A DNA stretch of 64,000 nucleotides, taken from assembly GCA_018222585.1 (NCBI GenBank), contig JAAFAB010000011.1, positions 1-64,000 of the forward strand. Reading direction: 5' to 3'. Positions 57,244 through 64,000 of this stretch are shown one piece after another. The notes below the pieces were generated by a model. It saw nothing but the letters and a program-made list of their open reading frames with translations. It made no database searches and had not been told where the DNA came from. How positions within the stretch are numbered: position 1 is the first letter of the stretch; every line of letters starts with the position of its first letter. The translations under genes were made by a program, and so were the position numbers. This DNA comes from Paracoccaceae bacterium (GTDB lineage: Bacteria > Pseudomonadota > Alphaproteobacteria > Rhodobacterales > Rhodobacteraceae).

Positions 57244-57759
57244 TCAGAACCTGTAGTTCACCCGTCCCGTCAGCGTATTGACCTCGACATCCCGACCGGC
57301 CCCGTCGACGTCGCGGAAGCCGTGGTGCAGCAGTTCCGCACCGATGGTGACATTGTCGCGAATATGGGTTTCCAGCCCCACGCCGGCCAGGTAGCCGACC
57401 GTGCCACCGAAATCGCCCTGCGCCTGGGCAAGGCCGCCGACCGCATAGTACTGGACCCCGCTGTTGACCACGCCCACACGGCTCTTGATGCGGACCAGGC
57501 GGTCGAGGCGCCCGGCATCGGTGACGATGCGGCTGCGCGCGATCTCGGCCTCGGCGCCAAGGACCATGGCGCCACGGCGGCTGGTGATCCCCGCGTTGAG
57601 GCTTTGCAGCATATCCGTATCCGCCGAGGTGGCCACCCCCAGCGAGGCCCCCACATAGGACCCGGTCCAGCTGTCCGCCGCGGCGGCGGGCCGACCGGCC
57701 AGCGCCAGGCAGATCGCCAGGAGAACGGGAAAGAGGATATGAGCATGTTGGCGTTCCAT
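57244..57759 (-). CDS. Outer-membrane beta-barrel protein
   Basis: 171 residues. A signal peptide ending AGRPAAAA precedes a small porin-like barrel (WTGSYVGASLGVATS, YYAVGGLAQAQGDFGGTVGY) and a C-terminal strand NTLTGRVNYRF ending in Phe. It is a paralogue of the next protein (shared WTG.YVG, GAE.L.H.F.D..G and RVNYRF). The two genes are tandem, separated by a terminator. Confidence 0.8.
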   Translation of the reverse strand: MERQHAHILFPVLLAICLALAGRPAAAADSWTGSYVGASLGVATSADTDMLQSLNAGITSRRGAMVLGAEAEIARSRIVTDAGRLDRLVRIKSRVGVVNSGVQYYAVGGLAQAQGDFGGTVGYLAGVGLETHIRDNVTIGAELLHHGFRDVDGAGRDVEVNTLTGRVNYRF

Positions 57760-57837
57760 GACAACAGAACACCTGAGTCGCCCTAAAAGTTCATTTAGAC
57801 GACTCCGTCGCGGCGCAGTCGTGCGGTCCGGACTCAG

Positions 57838-57870
57838 CAAAAAGGCCCGGGCGCGATGCCCGGGCCTTCT
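57838..57870 (-). terminator. Rho-independent terminator of the second barrel gene
   Basis: On the minus strand, AAGGCCCGGGC - short loop - GCCCGGGCCTT followed by TTT. A perfect 11-bp GC-rich stem 20 bases after the stop codon. Confidence 0.85.
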
Positions 57871-57890
57871 CACAATAGCTTTCCGAGGTC

Positions 57891-58469
57891 TCAGAAGCGG
57901 TAGTTCACGCGCGCGGCCAGGGTGCCCGCGTCGATGTCGGTGCCGCTGCCGTTGAAGTCCTCGAACTCGTGGTACAGGTATTCCGCACCGACCGAGACCG
58001 TGTCGTTGACCATGTAGTCGGCGCCGACACCGTAGACGATGCCGTTGTCATCGCCAGCCGAGGTGTTGGCATAGGCCGCACCGATCACGCCGTAGATCAG
58101 CGCGGGACCGGCGTCATAGCCGGCCTTCAGCTTGAGGCGGGTCATGGAATCCAGATCGGCACCACCCAGGATGCCATCTTCGGCGCCGGTGTAGTCGACT
58201 TCACCACCCAGCACGAACGAGCCGAAATCGTAGTCGTAACCACCCTGGACACCATAGACGGTGCCGTCGCCGTCGGTGCCGCCGGCATCGACGTCACCAT
58301 AGCCCAGCTGGCCACCGACGTAGCCGCCGGTCCAGTCGGTGCCGGCAGTGTAGACCGGAGCCGGGGTGGCGACCACGGGGTCGGCCGGGGCTTCGGTGTA
58401 GGCGCCTGCCAGGGCGGGACCTGCGGCCGCACCGGCCACCACTGCTGCGATCATTGCATTGCGAAACAT
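57891..58469 (-). CDS. Outer-membrane beta-barrel protein
   Basis: 192 residues with AAGGAG before the ATG. The signal peptide (MIAAVVAGAAAGPALAG) is followed by a proline spacer and an eight-stranded-type barrel (WTGGYVGGQLGYGDVDAGGT, GVGADYMVNDTVSVGAEYLY) ending RVNYRF with the C-terminal Phe needed for BAM recognition. Low-molecular-weight barrels of this kind are abundant surface proteins in Rhodobacterales. The function is not specified. Confidence 0.85.
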   Translation of the reverse strand: MFRNAMIAAVVAGAAAGPALAGAYTEAPADPVVATPAPVYTAGTDWTGGYVGGQLGYGDVDAGGTDGDGTVYGVQGGYDYDFGSFVLGGEVDYTGAEDGILGGADLDSMTRLKLKAGYDAGPALIYGVIGAAYANTSAGDDNGIVYGVGADYMVNDTVSVGAEYLYHEFEDFNGSGTDIDAGTLAARVNYRF

Positions 58470-58753
58470 TCTTGTCTCCTTAGTTTCTTTGAGCCGGGTC
58501 CTGGCGCGCCATGACCCCGCCGCCTCGTCTAGAGCGCTGGACACGACAACGGGGGCTGCCGCATCCTCGGCGCACTAACTGGTGAGAATCGCGCAAAGTT
58601 CCATGGGTCTTGACTGTTTCCCCCGGGCATCGGCCAGCAGGCGCCTGCCGGGGCCGTACCGCTGGGCAATTCCCCGCCGGGGTCTGCAACGCCTTGCAGG
58701 AACCGCGTGAGACCCCCTTGAAACGCCGATCCGCCGCTCCATCCGCCGCGGGC

Positions 58754-58782
58754 TTGGCAGGCGGGCGTCCACGTCGTATCAA
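58754..58782 (+). promoter_or_regulatory. Probable sigma70 promoter of argB
   Basis: TTGGCA (58754-58759), 17-base spacer, TATCAA (58777-58782), 23 bases before the argB ATG. The remainder of the 58470-58805 intergenic region shows no gene; it also must contain the promoter of the minus-strand barrel gene. Confidence 0.5.
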
Positions 58783-58805
58783 ACGCTGAAACGAGGACGA
58801 CAGAC

Positions 58806-59672
58806 ATGAAGAAGCAGACCGCCATGAACCGAGACTGGATCGCCACCGCCCGGACGCTTTCGGAGGCCCTGCCCTATCTGCAGCGCTACGAGGGCGCCAT
58901 CGTGGTGGTCAAGTTCGGCGGCCATGCCATGACCGACGCCGAGGGTCTGCGCACCTTCGCCCGGGACATCGTCCTGATGCGGCAGGTCGGGGTGAATCCG
59001 GTCATCGTCCATGGCGGCGGTCCGATGATCAACGAGATGCTGGACAAGCTGCAGGTCAAATCCGAGTTCGTCCGCGGCAAGCGCGTCACCGACGCCGCCA
59101 CCATGGACGTGGTCGAGATGGTGCTCTCCGGGCAGGTGAACAAGCGCATCGTCGCCGCCATCAACGAGCAGGGCGGCAAGGGCGTGGGCCTGTCGGGCAA
59201 GGACGCCAACCTGATGATCTGCCGCCAGGACGACCCCGAGCTGGGCCTGGTCGGCACGCCGGACGAGATGGACACCACCATCCTGCATTCGATGTTCCGC
59301 AGCGACATCATCCCGGTCATCGCCCCGATTGGCATGGGTCGTGAGGGCCAGACCTTCAACGTCAACGGCGATACGGCCGCCGGCGCCATCGCGGGCGCCC
59401 TGCGCGCCGACCGGCTGCTGCTGCTGACCGATGTCGCCGGCGTCAAGGACGGCAGCGGAGAGGTCGTCACCGCCCTGACCGCCCAGCAAATCCGCGACAT
59501 GACCGGCGACGGCACCATCGCCGGCGGCATGATCCCCAAGACCCAGACCGCGCTGGACGCCATCGAGCGCGGCGTGCGCGCGGTGGTCATCCTGGATGGC
59601 CGCGCGCCCAATGCCGTGCTGCTGGAGCTGTTCACCGAACATGGTGCCGGCTCCATGATCCGTGCCGAGTGA
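58806..59672 (+). CDS. argB: Acetylglutamate kinase
   Basis: 288 residues. [11 protein letters not shown] (phosphate-binding Lys), [41 protein letters not shown] and [11 protein letters not shown] are the defining blocks. It phosphorylates N-acetylglutamate, the second step of arginine synthesis, and is usually feedback-inhibited by arginine. GAGG lies eight bases before the ATG. The Fe-S protein and SixA genes overlap it in series and are likely co-transcribed. Confidence 0.97.
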   Translation: MKKQTAMNRDWIATARTLSEALPYLQRYEGAIVVVKFGGHAMTDAEGLRTFARDIVLMRQVGVNPVIVHGGGPMINEMLDKLQVKSEFVRGKRVTDAATMDVVEMVLSGQVNKRIVAAINEQGGKGVGLSGKDANLMICRQDDPELGLVGTPDEMDTTILHSMFRSDIIPVIAPIGMGREGQTFNVNGDTAAGAIAGALRADRLLLLTDVAGVKDGSGEVVTALTAQQIRDMTGDGTIAGGMIPKTQTALDAIERGVRAVVILDGRAPNAVLLELFTEHGAGSMIRAE

Positions 59673-60342
59673 CACCGCCGCCCTGGGCGTGCTGGAGGCA
59701 GCGGCCCAGAGCCGCCTGCTGACGATCTCCTGCGGGCTGGGCGCGGCGCACTGCGCCGCGCGGAGCGACCTGCCCCCAGGCACCCGCAGCCTGCTGATGC
59801 TCTCGCCCTCCGAGCCCGCCTTCTGGCCCGGGTTCACCGCCAGCGCAGAATGGCAGGACGGTGCGCCCGACCCGATGGATCGCTGGTCGCGCCGGGTGAT
59901 CGGGGGCTGGGCCGAAGAGCTGGGCGCGGCCGCGCTGTTCCCCTTCGGCGGGCCGCCTTTTCAACCCTTCCTTTCCTGGGCGCAGCAAAGCGGCGCGGTG
60001 CATGGCTCTCCGGTGGGGATGCTGGTGCATCGCGGCATGGGGCTGTTCACCTCCTTCCGTGGCGCGCTGGCGCTGCCCTGGGAGGTGACCCCACCCGCCC
60101 CCGCGCCGCGCCCCTGCGACAGCTGTGCGGCCCCCTGCACCACGAGCTGCCCGGTCGATGCCCTTGGCGGCCCGGCTGGCTACGACGTGGCGGCCTGCAA
60201 GGCCCATCTGCGCCGGTCCGAAGGGCGCGACTGCCTCGAAGGGGGCTGCCTGGCCCGGCGGGCCTGCCCGGCAGCCACGCCCGGCGCCCGGCTGGCGGCG
60301 CATTCCGCCTATCACATGCGGCAATTCCTCGGGCCGCGATGA
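59662..60342 (+). CDS. Ferredoxin-like Fe-S protein
   Basis: 226 residues, GTG start inside the end of argB. Cysteines cluster in [19 protein letters not shown] (about residues 152-170), then [20 protein letters not shown] and ACP, resembling a 4Fe-4S ferredoxin-like site with extra cysteines. The N-terminal 140 residues have no clear fold. Proteins of this kind neighbour argB in other Rhodobacteraceae; their reaction is unknown. Confidence 0.75.
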   Translation: MPSDTAALGVLEAAAQSRLLTISCGLGAAHCAARSDLPPGTRSLLMLSPSEPAFWPGFTASAEWQDGAPDPMDRWSRRVIGGWAEELGAAALFPFGGPPFQPFLSWAQQSGAVHGSPVGMLVHRGMGLFTSFRGALALPWEVTPPAPAPRPCDSCAAPCTTSCPVDALGGPAGYDVAACKAHLRRSEGRDCLEGGCLARRACPAATPGARLAAHSAYHMRQFLGPR

Positions 60343-60833
60343 CCCGGCGGCTGATCCTGATGCGCCACGCGAAAAGCTCCTGGGCCAACCCGGGGCAGCC
60401 CGACCATGCGCGGCCACTGAACGGGCGCGGCAGGGACAGTGCGGTCGCACTTGGCGACTGGCTGCGCGGCAGGGGCTACCTGCCCGAGCAGGCGCTGGTC
60501 AGCAGCGCGCGGCGCACGCGGGACACCTTTGCCGGCCTCGCCCTGCCGGTGACGCCGGTGCTGGACGACGGGCTCTATCACGCGGGCTCTCTGCGGATGC
60601 TTGCCACGTTGCGGGCGGCCAGGGGACAGACCGTGCTGATGATCGGCCACAATCCCGGCATCGCCGAGTTCGCTGAAGTGATCGTTCAGGCCCCACCCGG
60701 CCACGGGCGCTTCGCGGACTACCCGACCGGCGCAACGCTGGTCGCGGATTTCCCCATCTCGGCCTGGGATCAGATCCGGCCCGGCATGGCCAGCGCGGTC
60801 GATTTCATCATCCCGCGCGAGCTTCGCCGATGA
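60339..60833 (+). CDS. sixA: Phosphohistidine phosphatase SixA-like
   Basis: 164 residues. RLILMRHAKSSW supplies the RHG-type catalytic His of the histidine phosphatase superfamily; SSARRTRDTF, GHNPGIAEF (second His) and the short length without a cap domain match SixA. It could dephosphorylate HPt domains or other phosphohistidines. Start overlaps the previous stop (ATGA). Confidence 0.85.
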   Translation: MTRRLILMRHAKSSWANPGQPDHARPLNGRGRDSAVALGDWLRGRGYLPEQALVSSARRTRDTFAGLALPVTPVLDDGLYHAGSLRMLATLRAARGQTVLMIGHNPGIAEFAEVIVQAPPGHGRFADYPTGATLVADFPISAWDQIRPGMASAVDFIIPRELRR

Positions 60834-60913
60834 AGAAGCCCGGCCTGCGGGGGAGTTGGCCGGGTGAGCCGCAGGGACCCGTTCGGGGTGTCGGACATCC
60901 CGCGAATGGTGGA

Positions 60914-61203
60914 ATTGCTTCAGGGCTACCTGCCAGACACCGCCGATGCCGTCGCCGTTGGTGACGCCGGGATGCTCAGCGCCGATCCAGTAGTAGGGCG
61001 GCGCGCCTCGGCGGTCGTTGTCGAAGGTGTAGAGGGTCAGGCCCCTCGGGATCGACCAGGATGATCGGGACAGTGGCCTTGACCAGCGTCTGCGGCTGGT
61101 ACTGATGGTTCTGGTAGCTGTTCGACTGGCCGTAGCCCGCAGCCATGCCGGAAACGGCGGTCAGCGAGAGGGCGGTGGCAGCAACCAGAGTTGCAAACTT
61201 CAT
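60914..61203 (-). pseudogene. Frameshifted secreted protein with YxxD-type repeat
   Basis: A signal peptide (KFATLVAATALSLTAVSGMA) is followed by VKATVPIILVDPEG. At that point the frame shifts at a run of four C on the plus strand (61042-61045). In the alternative frame the sequence continues GLTLYTFDNDRRGAPPYYWI, the motif of the 'Y-x-F/Y-x-x-D' secreted repeat family, to about GGVWQVALKQ. One base fewer in the run would restore the gene. No stop soon follows in the second frame, so the 3' end may also be damaged. Confidence 0.65.
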
Positions 61204-61432
61204 TTGAGAATCCGTTCGTCAGCGCGGCCCGGGACCTGGTCCGGTCGATGGGAAGCGCGACGCATCACTGCCATTGCCTCCGGGAACAAGCGCAAGCACC
61301 GACACGTCGCACGACAGCTTCTGGACCCGCACCATTGTCATCACCGTTGTCACCGGCGGCGACAAAGCATCGAGTTTCCGCCCTGGGGCAAATTAATCTG
61401 CGCGGAGCTGACCTGACGGCGGCCTGAGGTGA

Positions 61433-61470
61433 TGAAAAAAGGGCCCGCGCGATGGCGGGCCCCTTCTGCA
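61433..61470 (-). terminator. Rho-independent terminator of the amino-acid ABC operon
   Basis: On the minus strand, GGGGCCCGC - loop - GCGGGCCC followed by TTTTTT, 31 bases after the ATPase stop codon. The 61204-61432 part of the gap shows no gene. Confidence 0.88.
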
Positions 61471-61500
61471 ATCCGGCGGGAGCGCGGTCCCGGTGGGGTC

Positions 61501-62292
61501 TCAGTGACCCAGGATCTGGCTGAGGAACAGCTTGGTGCGTTCCGAGCGCGGGTTGTTGAAGAACTCTTCCGGCTCGTTCTGTTCGACGATCTGGCCCTGG
61601 TCCATGAAGATCACCCGGTTGGCGACCTGGCGCGCGAAGCCCATCTCGTGCGTGACGCAGAGCATGGTCATGCCTTCCTCGGCGAGCTGGATCATGGTGT
61701 CCAGCACCTCCTTGATCATCTCGGGGTCGAGCGCCGAGGTGGGTTCATCGAAGAGCATGATGCGCGGACGCATGCAGAGCGAGCGGGCGATGGCCACACG
61801 CTGCTGCTGGCCGCCCGAAAGCTGGCCGGGGTACTTGTTGGCCTGATCGGGGATCTTCACCTTTTCCAGGAAGTGCATCGCGGTCTCGATGGCTTCCTTG
61901 CGCGGGGTCTTGCGGACCCAGATCGGCGCCAGGGTGCAGTTTTCCAGGATTGTCAGATGCGGGAACAGGTTGAAGTGCTGGAAGCACATCCCGACCTCGG
62001 AGCGGATCTTGTCGATGTTCTTCAGGTCCGAGGTCAGCTCGGTCCCGTCGACGATGATCTTGCCCGACTGGTGTTCCTCCAGGCGGTTGATGCAACGGAT
62101 CATGGTCGACTTGCCCGAACCCGAAGGGCCGGCGATGACGATCCGTTCGCCCTTGTGGACGGTCAGGTTGATGTCCCGCAGAACGTGGAACGAACCGTAC
62201 CACTTGTTCATGTTGGAGATCTCGACGGCAACCTCGTCCGAGACCTGCATCGCGGCGGTGCCCACCGGGGATTCGACGGCAGTGTTGGTCAT
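61501..62292 (-). CDS. bztD: Amino-acid ABC transporter ATPase (BztD/AapP-type)
   Basis: 263 residues. Walker [11 protein letters not shown]-loop [12 protein letters not shown], signature [15 protein letters not shown], Walker [16 protein letters not shown] and the switch His in VTHEMGFA are complete. It powers uptake of polar amino acids (glutamate, aspartate, glutamine, asparagine) with the two permeases encoded immediately upstream. Last gene of the minus-strand operon before the terminator. Confidence 0.94.
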   Translation of the reverse strand: MTNTAVESPVGTAAMQVSDEVAVEISNMNKWYGSFHVLRDINLTVHKGERIVIAGPSGSGKSTMIRCINRLEEHQSGKIIVDGTELTSDLKNIDKIRSEVGMCFQHFNLFPHLTILENCTLAPIWVRKTPRKEAIETAMHFLEKVKIPDQANKYPGQLSGGQQQRVAIARSLCMRPRIMLFDEPTSALDPEMIKEVLDTMIQLAEEGMTMLCVTHEMGFARQVANRVIFMDQGQIVEQNEPEEFFNNPRSERTKLFLSQILGH

Positions 62293-62306
62293 TGTGACTT
62301 AACTCC

Positions 62307-63611
62307 TCAGTGATGCCCGGTCTGAAGCTTGCGCTCCAGGTACATCGAGTAGCGGGACATGGAGAAACAGAAGATGAAGAAGACGGCTCCGATGAAGATG
62401 AACAGCTCCCAGTAGATACCGTTCCAGTCGGTATCGGCGCGGATCGCGTTGGACAGGCCCAGCGGGTCGAACATCGAGATGATCGAGACCAGCGTGGTGT
62501 CCTTGAAGACGCCGATGAAGGTGGAGACGATGCCGGGGATCGAGATCTTCAGGGCCTGGGGCATGATGATCAGGCGCTGCGCCTTCCAGTAGTCGAGGCC
62601 GAGCGCATCGGCCGCCTCGTACTGGCCCTTGGGCAGGGCGGCGAGGCCGCCGCGGATCACTTCGGCCATGTAGGCCGAGGCAAACAGCGTCACCATGATC
62701 ATCACCCGCAGGATGATGTCGAAGTTGGTGCCCGGCGGCAGGAAGATGTTCAGCAGCGTCGAGGCCACGAAGAGCAGCGTGATCAGCGGCACGCCGCGGA
62801 TGAACTCGATGAAGCCGACACAGAGGAACTTCACCAGCGGCAGGTCGCTGCGGCGGCCAAGCGCCAGGACGATGCCGATGGGAAGCGAGCAGCCGATGGC
62901 GGTGACGCCGATGGTGATCGACAGCATGAAGCCGCCGAATTCCCGCGACTGCACCGGCTCGATCGCCAGCGGCAGGACCGAGGCGATGCCGTTCGCCACC
63001 GGTGCGGCCAGAACGACCCACCAGGCGACAGCAATCACCACGCCGAAGAACAAAGCGATCCCGGCGTTCAGCACCTTGGACACGGCCTGGAAGACCCCAT
63101 AGCCGATGCCGAAGCCAGCTGCGGCCATGATCGGCATCCAGATCGTACCGCCCCAGAGCAGCCAGACCATGACGAAGGGGAAGGCGACCGAGAAGTACAG
63201 CAGCTTCGACGGCACGTAATCGGCGAAGAGCACCGGCGCGATGGCGACGAAGAGCAGGACCAGGGTCAACACCGGCCGCCAGTAGAGGTCGGACGGGTAG
63301 AAGCCGAACAGCAGCTGCTGCCAGCGGTCCCGGATGACACCCCAGCAGGCGCCTTCATGGCCGTCGAGGATCTCGCGGCAGTTGCTCAGCGACGTGCCAT
63401 CCCAGGTGGGAGAGACGAACCAGGGCACCAGCCGGTAGAGAAGGAAGACGACGAAGAGAAAGGAGAGCACCGTGAGGACGGTGTTCAGCCAGCCCGAGAA
63501 CAGGTTCTGACGGGCCCAGCCGACAGGCCCCACCGTCGAGGACGGCGGTACCTGTTGCGGCAGCATCGTGTCGCGGACGAAGAGGACGGTATCTGCGTGC
63601 GTGTTGCTCAT
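62307..63611 (-). CDS. bztC: Amino-acid ABC permease (BztC/AapM-type)
   Basis: 434 residues. There are many membrane helices. The long N-terminal part with extra helices and a periplasmic loop (SNCREILDGHEGACWGVIRD) distinguishes AapM/BztC from small HisM-like permeases. The EAA loop (QYEAADALGLDYWKAQRLII) couples to the ATPase. It heterodimerises with the permease upstream. Confidence 0.93.
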   Translation of the reverse strand: MSNTHADTVLFVRDTMLPQQVPPSSTVGPVGWARQNLFSGWLNTVLTVLSFLFVVFLLYRLVPWFVSPTWDGTSLSNCREILDGHEGACWGVIRDRWQQLLFGFYPSDLYWRPVLTLVLLFVAIAPVLFADYVPSKLLYFSVAFPFVMVWLLWGGTIWMPIMAAAGFGIGYGVFQAVSKVLNAGIALFFGVVIAVAWWVVLAAPVANGIASVLPLAIEPVQSREFGGFMLSITIGVTAIGCSLPIGIVLALGRRSDLPLVKFLCVGFIEFIRGVPLITLLFVASTLLNIFLPPGTNFDIILRVMIMVTLFASAYMAEVIRGGLAALPKGQYEAADALGLDYWKAQRLIIMPQALKISIPGIVSTFIGVFKDTTLVSIISMFDPLGLSNAIRADTDWNGIYWELFIFIGAVFFIFCFSMSRYSMYLERKLQTGHH

Positions 63612-63612
63612 C

Positions 63613-64000
63613 TCACCGCTCCACCAGCTTGACGCTGTTGTTGTAGACGTTCATCACCGCCGAGATCGCGAGGCTGATCAGAAGGTAGATCAGCATCCCC
63701 AGCAGAACCGTTTCCAGCTCGCGGCCGGTCTGGTTCAGGGTGATCCCCATCAGGGTTCCGGTGATGTCCATGTAGCCGACGGCGATCGCCAGCGAGGAGT
63801 TCTTCGTCAGGTTCAGGTACTGCGAGATCAGCGGCGGGATGATCACCCGCAGCGCCTGCGGCAGGATCACCAGGCTCATGATCCGGTTGGACCGCAGCCC
63901 GAGGGCCGATGCCGCTTCGGTCTGGCCCTTGGAAATGGCCAGGATACCGGCGCGGACGATCTCGGCGATGAAGGCCGCCGTGTAAAGCGACAGGGCCAGC
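63613..64000 (-). CDS. bztB: Amino-acid ABC permease (BztB/AapQ-type), partial
   Basis: Only the C-terminal about 128 codons are inside the window. The EAA loop region (GQTEAASALGLRSNRIMSLV, then ILPQALRVIIPPLISQYLNL) and closing helices (LIYLLISLAISAVMNVYNNS) are visible. The stop is one base before the start region of the next permease. The 5' part and the periplasmic binding-protein gene expected before it are outside the window. Confidence 0.92.
   Translation of the reverse strand, partial: LALSLYTAAFIAEIVRAGILAISKGQTEAASALGLRSNRIMSLVILPQALRVIIPPLISQYLNLTKNSSLAIAVGYMDITGTLMGITLNQTGRELETVLLGMLIYLLISLAISAVMNVYNNSVKLVER

Overview
The window is a chromosomal segment of an alphaproteobacterium, very likely a Rhodobacteraceae. 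The supporting evidence is the high GC content, the rpmH-rnpA-yidD-ttcA-yidC-MOSC-engB-argB gene order, and a bztBCD/aapQMP-type glutamate/aspartate ABC transporter. A temperate podovirus-type prophage fills the left three quarters (1 to about 47.4 kb). It sits against the 3' end of a tRNA-Arg(ACG) gene (47399-47475, minus strand). The left end of the prophage lies outside the window.

Prophage late region (1-23.6 kb, all minus strand, read right to left). A ribbon-helix-helix regulator, a lipoprotein and a small membrane protein are followed by terminase small and large subunits; the large subunit carries an intein in its P-loop. Next come portal, a Bbp19-like protein, scaffold, major capsid protein, a Bbp16-like cement protein, the two head-tail/nozzle proteins, four internal virion (ejection) proteins including one with a muramidase-like domain, a tail fibre, and a lysis cassette (two small membrane proteins, an M15 endolysin, nested i-/o-spanins). 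A second tail-fibre-like protein runs off the window. The Bbp16, Bbp19 and capsid proteins point to a Bordetella phage BPP-1-like virion. No diversity-generating reverse transcriptase is present in this window.

Prophage early/regulatory region (23.6-47.3 kb). Plus-strand genes encode antirepressor-type proteins, Arc-like DNA-binding proteins, a cytosine-methyltransferase-like protein and several unknowns. A minus-strand replication operon (34.2-28.7 kb) carries a RuvC-like resolvase, a PAPS-reductase-family ATPase, a winged-helix initiator and a DnaB helicase. The immunity switch at 34.4-36.3 kb has a Cro-like protein, an S24 (LexA/CI-like) repressor and, abutting it tail to tail, a protein with three consecutive HTH domains. 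A plus-strand recombination module (37-44 kb) encodes a coiled-coil protein, a Gp37/Gp68 protein, an ASCH protein, an exonuclease, RecT fused to an Rmf/CrpP-like tail, and an HNH-AP2/YbcO chimera. Excisionase-like and integrase genes close the prophage.

The most notable unexplained structure is a family of at least seven short stem-loops in the intergenic regions in front of plus-strand early genes. The stem sequences differ from copy to copy but stay base-paired, while the 8-nt loop ACCGGAAC is invariant. A conserved linear motif CCACAGCRA and the ribosome binding site follow each stem-loop. This pattern of covariation looks like a real regulatory RNA, comparable in architecture to nut/put antitermination or translational-operator sites.

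Host region (47.4-64 kb). It contains an orphan sensor kinase, the ribosomal protein L34/RNase P/YidD/YidC maturation cluster, the tRNA thiolase TtcA, an EAL phosphodiesterase with a degenerate GGDEF domain, a MOSC protein, the GTPase EngB and two outer-membrane beta-barrel proteins. It continues with argB, an Fe-S protein, a SixA phosphatase, a frameshifted secreted-protein pseudogene and the amino-acid ABC transporter, which is cut by the right edge.
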